Of a DNA stretch of 64,000 nt, positions 27,985 through 35,268 are shown piece after piece. The notes beneath the pieces were generated by a model. It ran no database searches and had not been told where the DNA came from. It saw only the letters and a program-made list of their open reading frames with translations. The position numbers and the translations under genes were made by a program. Source of the DNA: Luteibacter anthropi (lineage in GTDB: Bacteria; Pseudomonadota; Gammaproteobacteria; Xanthomonadales; Rhodanobacteraceae); the NCBI RefSeq assembly GCF_011759365.1, contig NZ_JAARLZ010000005.1, forward strand, positions 62,001 to 126,000, given 5' to 3'. Numbering within the stretch: the stretch's first letter is position 1; every line of letters begins with the position of its first letter.

Positions 27985-29336
27985 GCGTCTACGAAACCGC
28001 TTTTCGCCATGTGATCTGGCCGGCCTACGAGCGCGGCCTGCGGCGGCGGGATACGCCGCAGCATATCCGTCGTTATGAACGCGACCAGTGGCTCGCCGCG
28101 GAGGACGTGACGGCCCTCCAGTTCGAGCGGCTGCACAAGCTCGTGCACTGGTGCTATCGCGAAGTGCCGTATTACAAGAGACGCTGGAATGCGCTGGGCA
28201 TCACCCCGTTCGATATCCGCAGCCCCGGGGACATCCAGAAGCTGCCCGTACTGACCAAGGCCGATATCCGCGAAAACTTCGACGACCTCAAGGCAACCTC
28301 ACTGAAGCACACGCTCGGATACAAGGCCACCGGTGGCTCCACCGGTGAACCGCTGCGTTTCGGTTTCACCCGCGAAAGCAACGACCGGCGGGTTGCCGTG
28401 ATGTGGCGTGGCTACGGCTGGGCCGGCTCACGCATGGGCCGGCGCACGCTGTTCCTGTGGGGTGGTGCCGTGGGCAACCCCAGCCTGGGCCATCGGCTGA
28501 AAGATCGTGTCTACAACAGCCTGTTCGCCCGTCGCATGCTCGACAGCTTCCCCATGACCGAAGCCAACATGGCCAGCTACGCGGATGCCATCGATCGCTG
28601 GCGTCCGGAGGTGATCGTCGGCTATGTCGGGCCACTGGTGCGCCTGGCGGAATGGCTTCTCGCCACCGGGCGGAAGATTGCCCGGCCCGCCTCCATCATC
28701 GGTGCCGCGGAGGCCCTGCACCCGTTCCAGCGCGAGCTGATCGAACGCGCGTTCGGCGCCCCGGCCTTCAATACCTACGGCTGCCGGGAGTTCATGCTGA
28801 TCGCCTCCGAGTGCGAGCACCGCGACGGCCTGCACGTGAATGCCGATCACCTCGTCGTGGAAACCCTCGATGCGCATGGCAAGTCCGTGCAGGGCACCAG
28901 CGGCGAGGTGGCCATCACCGACCTGTTCAACTACGGCATGCCCTTCATCCGCTACGTCAACGGCGACATGGCCACCCGCGAACACCGCCAGTGCGCGTGT
29001 GGTCGTGGCCTGCCCCTGCTGGCCTCCGTGGACGGCCGCAAGCTCGATGCCATCCGTACGCCGGACGGGCACATCCTGCCCGGCGAATTCTTCCCGCACA
29101 TGCTGAAGGACGTACCCGGCCTGACCCGCTTCCAGCTCGTGCAGCGCCAGCTGGATCGCCTTGACCTGTCCATCGTGCGCGGTCGTGAATTCGACGATGC
29201 CTCGCTCGAATACATCCATCGCGAGGTCGCCAGGGTGCTGGGAACCAGCGCGACCCTGCACTGCCATTTCGTGGACGACATTCCGCTCACCCGCAGCGGC
29301 AAGCTCCGCGTCACCATCTCGGAGCTGACGCCGTGA
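27981..29336 (+). CDS. PaaK/CapK-like adenylate-forming enzyme
   Basis: 451 aa of the phenylacetate-CoA ligase/coenzyme F390 synthetase family. Visible motifs are ATGGSTGEPL (~114, the ATP-binding loop), YGCREFM (~267), YVNGDM (~325) and a C-terminal TRSGKLR. In the family these enzymes form an acyl-adenylate and pass the acyl group to CoA or another acceptor; members embedded in capsule or EPS loci (CapK) have no proven substrate. The start is the ATG overlapping the previous stop by 4 bases; the longer frame from 27498 is a shadow of the ligase gene. In this operon it could prime or release an acyl/aminoacyl unit for attachment to the sugar, which would help explain the missing thioesterase, but this is inference. 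Confidence 0.82.
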   Translation: MSVYETAFRHVIWPAYERGLRRRDTPQHIRRYERDQWLAAEDVTALQFERLHKLVHWCYREVPYYKRRWNALGITPFDIRSPGDIQKLPVLTKADIRENFDDLKATSLKHTLGYKATGGSTGEPLRFGFTRESNDRRVAVMWRGYGWAGSRMGRRTLFLWGGAVGNPSLGHRLKDRVYNSLFARRMLDSFPMTEANMASYADAIDRWRPEVIVGYVGPLVRLAEWLLATGRKIARPASIIGAAEALHPFQRELIERAFGAPAFNTYGCREFMLIASECEHRDGLHVNADHLVVETLDAHGKSVQGTSGEVAITDLFNYGMPFIRYVNGDMATREHRQCACGRGLPLLASVDGRKLDAIRTPDGHILPGEFFPHMLKDVPGLTRFQLVQRQLDRLDLSIVRGREFDDASLEYIHREVARVLGTSATLHCHFVDDIPLTRSGKLRVTISELTP

Positions 29337-30451
29337 ACATCACGCACTTCGTGGAAAACCTCAATCGCGGCGGCCTGGAGCGCATGGTGCTCGACCTTGC
29401 GAAGACGCAGCAGGCGCGCGGCGAACATGTACAAGTCGTCTGCCTTTACGAGAAAGGCTCGCTGGCCCGCGAGCTGGAAGCCCTTGGCATTCCCGTCCAC
29501 GCCTGCGGCAAGCGCGATGGCATCGACCTGCGCGCCATCGGCCGCGCGCGCGCGCATCTGGTGGCCCATCGCACCGAAGTACTGCACACCCATAACGTCG
29601 TCGCCCACTACCAGGCCGTGCTGGCAAGCCTGGGCATGGGTATCCGCCAGGTGGTCAATACACGTCATGGCATGGGGGCCAATCGCAAGCCCGGACGGCG
29701 CGAATGGCTGTTCCGCCGTGCACTGCGTGCCACGGATGCCGTGGTGGCCGTCTGCGAGGCGGCCCGCCGCGATGCCGTGGAGCGCGGCATCGTTCCGGCG
29801 GCGAAGACTTGCGTGGTGCCCAACGGCATCGTGGTCGATCGCTTCGACGTGGCCTCCGACGCCATGCACGAGCGTCTGGCCCGGCTCATCAACGTCGCGC
29901 CCGGCACGCGCATCATCGGCACCGTGGGCCGGCTCAACTGGACCAAGGACCAGGCCAGCCTCATCCGCGCTTTCCGTATCGTGCGCCGTAACCGGCCCGA
30001 TACCGCCCTGGTGCTGGTGGGCGACGGCGAACTGCGCGAGGCGCTGCGCACCTGTGCCTTCGACGAGGGCGTGGCCGGCAGCGTGCATTTCCTCGGCGAC
30101 CGTGACGATGTCTGCCAGCTGCTGCAGGGGCTGGACCTGTTTGCCCTGTCTTCCGTGACCGAGGGCTATTCCATGGCCCTGCTGGAAGCCTGTGCCACGG
30201 CGCTGCCCATTGTTGCCACGGATGTGGGCGGCAACGGTGAAATCGTGCGTGACCGGCGCACCGGCAGGCTCGTACCACCCGCGGACCCTGTACGCTTCGC
30301 CGAGGCCATGCTGGAGCTGCTGGATTCCTCACGACACGCTTCCGGCATGGGTCACGAGGCGCGCGCCTGGGTCGAAACCCATGGTTCGCTCGATACCATG
30401 GCGGAGCGTTACGGTCGTCTCTATTTCGGTGGCGTGGAGGGCTTCGCATGA
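29333..30451 (+). CDS. Glycosyltransferase family 4 (EPS-type)
   Basis: 372 aa, GTG start overlapping the preceding stop by 4 bases (GTGA). GT-B fold: the N-terminal domain begins MNITHFVENLNRGGLERMV, the acceptor-side glycine loop, and the C-terminal domain has GTVGRLNWTKDQ and the donor-binding EGYSMALLEA (Glu-x7-Glu, ~283). Retaining transferases of this family add a nucleotide-activated sugar to a lipid-linked acceptor at the cytoplasmic face. The N-terminus resembles the sugar transferases of EpsH1/exosortase-linked polysaccharide clusters. Sugar specificity is not visible. Confidence 0.86.
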   Translation: MNITHFVENLNRGGLERMVLDLAKTQQARGEHVQVVCLYEKGSLARELEALGIPVHACGKRDGIDLRAIGRARAHLVAHRTEVLHTHNVVAHYQAVLASLGMGIRQVVNTRHGMGANRKPGRREWLFRRALRATDAVVAVCEAARRDAVERGIVPAAKTCVVPNGIVVDRFDVASDAMHERLARLINVAPGTRIIGTVGRLNWTKDQASLIRAFRIVRRNRPDTALVLVGDGELREALRTCAFDEGVAGSVHFLGDRDDVCQLLQGLDLFALSSVTEGYSMALLEACATALPIVATDVGGNGEIVRDRRTGRLVPPADPVRFAEAMLELLDSSRHASGMGHEARAWVETHGSLDTMAERYGRLYFGGVEGFA

Positions 30452-31620
30452 AAGTGCTCGTCGTCACCAACCTGTTTCCCACGCCATGGGACCTGCGTCG
30501 TGGCGCATTCAATCGCCAGCAGTTCCAGCGGCTGGGGGAACGCCACGATGTGCATGTGCTCACCGCGGTCGATTTTCGCGAGCGCAAGGGGCCTGCCCGT
30601 CACGTCGTGCGCGTGCCTGGTGTCGTCGCGCGGCATTTCACGTTCTGGCATCCGCCCGGCATCGGCCGCTTCCTCAATGCGCTGTGCTTCCTGCTGTGCG
30701 TCCTGTGGCAGCACGGCAGGCGGCTGCGTTCGGAAGGCTACGACGTGCTGCTGGCGAGCTGGGCCTTTCCCGATGCCGTCGCCGGCGGCTGGCTGGCGCG
30801 CTGGCTGGGCATCCCGTATCTCGCGAAAGTGCACGGCAGCGATCTGAACATACAGGCCGAGGCGACGCTACGCCGGCCCCAGGTACGGCATGCGCTTCAG
30901 CAGGCCGGCATGGTGATCACCGTGAGCCGCGCGCTGGCCGACAAGGCGGCCGCCCTGGGCGTGAGTCCCGAGCGGATCGTCACCCTCTACAACGGCGTGG
31001 ATACCCGCCTGTTCCAGCCGGGCGACCGCATCGCGGCACGCCGTCGCCTTGGCCTGCCGCCGGAAGTGCCGATCGTGCTCTACGTCGGCAACCTGAAAGC
31101 AAGCAAGGGCTGTCACGACCTTATCCGTGCATTCCCCACGCTGGTCACGCGACATCACGATGCGCGCCTGGTCTATGTGGGCGACGGCCCGGATCGCACC
31201 AGCCTGGAAAGCCTTGCCAGCACCTTGTGCAGCGCGCCCGCCGTGCGCTTCGCCGGAGCCGCGGACCATGCCGCCCTCGTCGACTGGTTCCGTGCGGCGG
31301 ACGTACTGTGCCTGCCCAGCCACAACGAAGGCGTGCCCAACGTCGTGCTGGAAGCCATGGCCTGCGGCACGCCCGTGGTGGCGACCGCCGTGGGCGGTAT
31401 CCCCGAAATCCTTCCTCCCCATGCAGGCATTCTCGTCCCACCACATGAGCCACGGGAGCTGGCCCTGGCCCTGGTCGCATCGCTGGACCGGCACTACGAC
31501 AACGCAGCCATCGCGGCGCACGCCGCCGGCTTCCGCTGGGATGACAACATCGATCGGCTCGAACAGGCGCTGGCACAGGTCCTCGGCGAAGCCCGTGCAC
31601 ACCTGAGGGCCAACGCATGA
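30448..31620 (+). CDS. Glycosyltransferase family 4
   Basis: 390 aa, ATGA overlap with its upstream neighbour. Begins MKVLVVTNLFPTPWD; the N-terminal half carries a hydrophobic stretch (FLNALCFLLCVLW, ~72) that may sit at the membrane. The C-terminal domain has VLYVGNLKASKG, VGDGPDR and the donor motif NEGVPNVVLEAMACGTP (~293). A retaining GT-B enzyme, second of three GT4 genes in this operon, so the repeat unit or primer chain probably contains several sugars. Confidence 0.87.
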   Translation: MKVLVVTNLFPTPWDLRRGAFNRQQFQRLGERHDVHVLTAVDFRERKGPARHVVRVPGVVARHFTFWHPPGIGRFLNALCFLLCVLWQHGRRLRSEGYDVLLASWAFPDAVAGGWLARWLGIPYLAKVHGSDLNIQAEATLRRPQVRHALQQAGMVITVSRALADKAAALGVSPERIVTLYNGVDTRLFQPGDRIAARRRLGLPPEVPIVLYVGNLKASKGCHDLIRAFPTLVTRHHDARLVYVGDGPDRTSLESLASTLCSAPAVRFAGAADHAALVDWFRAADVLCLPSHNEGVPNVVLEAMACGTPVVATAVGGIPEILPPHAGILVPPHEPRELALALVASLDRHYDNAAIAAHAAGFRWDDNIDRLEQALAQVLGEARAHLRANA

Positions 31621-32255
31621 TCCGCCGACCCAAGAAACACGAACTGCTGGCCCTGCTGCCCGACACCCTCGTACTGACCCGCACCCGCGATGCAGCGCTG
31701 CGCTACCTCAGCTTCGACGACGGTCCGGACCCGGAACACACGCCACGCCTGCTTGATACTCTCGCGCGCCATGGGGTGAAGGCCAGCTTCTTCCTTGTCG
31801 GCGAAAAGATCGCCGCGCATCCGGGCATCGTCGAGCGCATCGTCGCAGAGGGCCATATGGTGGGAAACCACTCCTACAGCCACTGGTCCTTCAGCAACAT
31901 GGACATCGGCGCGCAGCTGGACGAGATCTATAAAACCGATGCGCTGCTGCGCCGTTTCGACGACCGCCCACACCATCGCATGCGTCCGCCGCATGGCTAT
32001 GTGGGGCCACGCCTGCTCATGCATTTCGCCAGGGAAAGGCGCAGCCTGGTGTACTGGTCGTACGACAGCCTCGATTACCAGGATCGCCCGGTCAGCAGCC
32101 TTATATCCCGCCTGCTCGACGAACCGCCCGCACCGGGTGACATCGTGCTGATGCATGACGACAGCGACAAGGCGGCCGAGGCACTCGATGTGGTGCTGCC
32201 GCGCTGGCTGGCACAGGGCATGCGCTTCGCGGCCCTGCCGGGAAATGCGCCATGA
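31617..32255 (+). CDS. Polysaccharide deacetylase (NodB/CE4), short form
   Basis: 212 aa, about the size of a single NodB domain. YLSFDDGPDPEHT (~32) supplies the catalytic and metal Asp, GNHSYSHW (~82) the metal His pair, and MRPPHGY (~121) and MHDDSDK (~178) the later motifs. No signal peptide. It is a second, distinct deacetylase in the operon, closer to classical NodB/PgaB-type chitooligosaccharide deacetylases than the 369-aa one. Both neighbours overlap it by 4 bases. It probably removes N-acetyl groups from the growing glycan. Confidence 0.87.
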   Translation: MIRRPKKHELLALLPDTLVLTRTRDAALRYLSFDDGPDPEHTPRLLDTLARHGVKASFFLVGEKIAAHPGIVERIVAEGHMVGNHSYSHWSFSNMDIGAQLDEIYKTDALLRRFDDRPHHRMRPPHGYVGPRLLMHFARERRSLVYWSYDSLDYQDRPVSSLISRLLDEPPAPGDIVLMHDDSDKAAEALDVVLPRWLAQGMRFAALPGNAP

Positions 32256-33421
32256 ACATCCTCTATCACCACCGCACTCGCGGCCGGCACGTCGAAGGCG
32301 TGCATATCCGCGGCATCGTGCATGCCCTGCGCGAACTGGGACATCGCGTGGAAGTGATGTCGTTTCCCGGCGCCGATCCCGAGAAGGAAACCGAAGCTGC
32401 CGCGTCCGGCGGCGGCAAGGGACGCCTGGCCGGCATGGTGACCCGCCTTCCCGGCATCGTCTTCGAGCTGTTCGAACTGCTCTACAACGCCGTGACGCTG
32501 GTCCGCATGACCCGGACATGGCGGCGTGGCGCGCCGGCGCTGATCTATGAGCGCTACTCGCTGTTCCTGTTCGCCACCATCTGGCTGGCCCGTCGCCGGG
32601 GCATTCCCATCGTGCTCGAAATCAACGACTCGGCGCTCGTCGATCGCGTGCGTCCGCTGACGATGAAGCGCCTTGCGGCACGCATCGAGGGCTGGTGCCT
32701 GCGTCACGCCACCGGCCTGGTCTTCATCTCCACATGGTTTCGCGACAAGGCCATCGAGGCTTACGGCCAGATCGCTCCCTCGGTGGTCTCGCCCAATGCC
32801 GTAGACCTTCCGCGTTTCGACCCCGCGCGCTTCGACCGCGATGCCTTGCGACGTGAGCGCGGACTGGAAGGACGGACGGTCTGTGGCCACATCGGCGCCT
32901 TTGCCCACTGGCATGGCATGGATGCCTTCGTCGAAGCCATTGCCAACCGGCTGGCCGAAGCGCCGGAACTGGCCCTGGTTTTCGTCGGAGACGGCAAGAC
33001 GCTGCCCGCCGTTCGTGAACTGGTTGCCGCGCGGGGGCTTTCCGGGCGGGTGCTGCTGCCGGGACGTGTCCCGCATGACGAGATCGCCAGCTGGATCGCC
33101 TGCATGGACTATGCCGTCCTGCCGAATTCCAATCACTACGGCTCTCCCATGAAACTGTTCGAGTTCATGGGCATGGGGGTGGCGGTGGTCGCGCCGGACT
33201 ATGCGCCGGTGGCGGAGGTGATCGCCGATGGTCGTACCGGCTGGCTGTTCCCCCATGGCGATGCCGCTGCCTGCGTAGAGCGGGTGCTGGCCCTGGCTGC
33301 CCATGACGACGAACGGCGGCGCGTGGGCGCTGCTGCCCGCGATTACATCGCCAGTGAAAGGCAATGGCGCAACAACGCCGAGCAGTTGCTGACCCTGGTA
33401 CCGAACGGAGCACCGGCATGA
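32252..33421 (+). CDS. Glycosyltransferase family 4
   Basis: 389 aa, ATG overlapping the previous stop by 4 bases. N-terminal MNILYHHRTRGRHVEGVHIR and ALIYERYSLF are features of EPS-cluster GT4 enzymes. The donor domain shows GHIGAFAHWHGM, VFVGDGKTLP and YGSPMKLFEFMGMG (~298), where the usual first Glu of the E-x7-E motif is replaced by the SPMKLFE form common in one GT4 branch. Third GT4 of the operon. Confidence 0.85.
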   Translation: MNILYHHRTRGRHVEGVHIRGIVHALRELGHRVEVMSFPGADPEKETEAAASGGGKGRLAGMVTRLPGIVFELFELLYNAVTLVRMTRTWRRGAPALIYERYSLFLFATIWLARRRGIPIVLEINDSALVDRVRPLTMKRLAARIEGWCLRHATGLVFISTWFRDKAIEAYGQIAPSVVSPNAVDLPRFDPARFDRDALRRERGLEGRTVCGHIGAFAHWHGMDAFVEAIANRLAEAPELALVFVGDGKTLPAVRELVAARGLSGRVLLPGRVPHDEIASWIACMDYAVLPNSNHYGSPMKLFEFMGMGVAVVAPDYAPVAEVIADGRTGWLFPHGDAAACVERVLALAAHDDERRRVGAAARDYIASERQWRNNAEQLLTLVPNGAPA

Positions 33422-34596
33422 TCGCCATCGTCGCCCTTGTCCTGCTCGCCTGCCTGGCGATTGCCGTCACGGTCGCGATCCGCGTGCGCAACATGCAGTA
33501 CTGGCTGTGGGGTTACCTGACCCGGCGCAAGCCACCGAAGGTGGAAGGCCCTATCCATGTGCTGTTCTGCTTCGTGGACCATTTTGAGCCGAACTGGGGG
33601 CGCGTGGACCTGCCGACCCAGCGGGCGCGCGTCGATCGCTGGTGCCGCGAGTATCGCAGCATGGCATCGCGCCATCGCGATGCCGACGGACGCATGCCGC
33701 AGCACTGCTTTTTCTATCCGGAGGAAGAGTACGTCCCCGAGCACCTGGACAAACTCCAGGCGCTTTGTGCCGATGGATATGGCGAAATCGAGATCCACCT
33801 GCACCACGACAACGACACGCCGGAAAACTTCGTCGCCACGATCGACCGCTTCAACCGACTGCTGCACGAACGGCACGATGCGCTTCCACGCGACCCGGTG
33901 ACGGATCAGCTGCGCTTTGCGTTCATCCATGGCAACTGGTGCCTGGACAATTCCCGCGCCGACGGCCGCTGGTGCGGCATCAACAACGAGCTGGTGCTGT
34001 TGCGCGAGCTGGGTTGCTATGCCGATTTCACCCTGCCGTCTGCGCCGAGCGAAACGCAGACGGCGATGTCCAATGCCATTTACTACGCCGCGGACGATCC
34101 TCATCGCCCGAAGTCACACAACAAGGGTGTGCCGATGCGTGTGGGTGGCAAGGCCAGTGGCGATCTGCTGATCATCCAGGGCGTGCTTGGGCTTAACTGG
34201 AAAAACCGGCGCTTCGGCATCATTCCGCGCATCGAGAATTCGGACATCCGCCGCGGCTGCCCACCTACCCGTGACAGGGTGGATCAGTGGGTGAATACGG
34301 GTATCCATGTGGAAGGCCGCCCTGAGTGGGTTTTCATCAAGGTGCATACCCATGGCACGCAGGAGCGCGACATGGATACCCTGCTGGGTCAGCCCGTGGA
34401 TGACATGCACGATTACCTGGAGTCGCGGTACAACGACGGTCAACGCTACGTGCTCCATTACGTCACCGCCCGCGAGATGTACAACATCGCGAAGGCGGCA
34501 GAAGCGGGCTGCACCGGTAACCCGGACCAGTACCGCGACTTCGAGCTGGGCCCACCCGGTCGTGACATATCCAGAACCCACACCTCCGCCGCCTGA
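33418..34596 (+). CDS. Deacetylase-like protein of EPS cluster, membrane-anchored (putative)
   Basis: 392 aa from the ATG at 33418, overlapping the previous stop by 4 bases with GGAG upstream. The N-terminus is a single membrane anchor (IAIVALVLLACLAIAVTVAI). The body has HVLFCFVDHFEPNWG (~50), IHLHHDNDTPENF (~128) and FIHGNWCLDNS (~172): Asp/His clusters spaced like the metal-binding motifs of NodB-like barrels but not matching the canonical consensus. I recognise it only as an uncharacterised protein of polysaccharide loci. It is the last gene of the operon; the 172-bp repeat array begins 5 bases after its stop. Confidence 0.7.
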   Translation: MIAIVALVLLACLAIAVTVAIRVRNMQYWLWGYLTRRKPPKVEGPIHVLFCFVDHFEPNWGRVDLPTQRARVDRWCREYRSMASRHRDADGRMPQHCFFYPEEEYVPEHLDKLQALCADGYGEIEIHLHHDNDTPENFVATIDRFNRLLHERHDALPRDPVTDQLRFAFIHGNWCLDNSRADGRWCGINNELVLLRELGCYADFTLPSAPSETQTAMSNAIYYAADDPHRPKSHNKGVPMRVGGKASGDLLIIQGVLGLNWKNRRFGIIPRIENSDIRRGCPPTRDRVDQWVNTGIHVEGRPEWVFIKVHTHGTQERDMDTLLGQPVDDMHDYLESRYNDGQRYVLHYVTAREMYNIAKAAEAGCTGNPDQYRDFELGPPGRDISRTHTSAA

Positions 34597-34600
34597 CCCC

Positions 34601-35264
34601 CTCACGTCGTCCCTGCGAACGCAGGGACCCAGTGCGGTGCAATAGGTTTTTGCGACGGTGCCACCTACACACAAGCCGATGAAACGTGGCGGTGTTTACT
34701 GGTGAACTGGGGCGCTGGGTTCCTGCTTTCGCAGGAACGACGGGTTGCGAGATTGCATTTCCCTTCCTACCCCTCACGTCGTCCCTGCGAAAGCAGGGAC
34801 CCAGTGCGATGCGGTGGGTTTTTGCGAGAGGGGCACCTACACACAAGCCGATGCAACGTGGCGGTGTTTACTGGTGGACCGGGGCGCTGGGTTCCTGCGT
34901 TCGCAGGAACGACGGGCTCTGAGATTGCAGCTCCCCACCTATCCCTCACGTCGTCCCTGCGAACGCAGGGGCCCAGTGCGATGCGGTGGGTTTTTGCGAG
35001 AGGGGCACCTACACACAAGCCAATGCAACGTGGCGGTGTTTACTGGTGGACCGGGGCGCTGGGTTCCTGCGTTCGCAGGAACGACGGGCTATGAGATTGC
35101 AGCTCCCCACCTACCCCTCACGTCGTCCCTGCGAAAGCAGGGACCCAGTGCGGTGCAATCGGTTCTCGCCAGAGGGTCACCTACACACGAGCCGATGTAG
35201 CGTGGCGGTGTCTGCTGGTAAACCGGGGCACTGGGTTCCTGCTTTCGCAGGAACGACGGGGTGA
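34601..35264. repeat. Tandem repeat array, 172-bp unit, about 3.9 copies
   Basis: The segment beginning CTCACGTCGTCCCTGCGA occurs at 34601, 34773, 34945 and 35117, exactly 172 bases apart each time. Every unit contains two hairpins in inverted orientation: GTCCCTGC-4 nt-GCAGGGAC and GTTCCTGC-4 nt-GCAGGAAC, each flanked by CGTCGT or CCCAG. The stems differ between copies in a paired way (C-G against T-A). The array fills the space between two convergent genes. Open frames running through it are repeats of the same translated unit, not real genes. Confidence 0.95.
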
Positions 35265-35268
35265 TGGT

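Noticed and set aside
26737-34596. Exosortase/PEP-CTERM protein-sorting system
   Set aside because: Several genes resemble those found beside exosortases, but no exosortase and no PEP-CTERM tail is present in the window.
34601-35264. CRISPR array
   Set aside because: Unit is 172 bases and repeats throughout, not short repeats with unique spacers; no cas genes.
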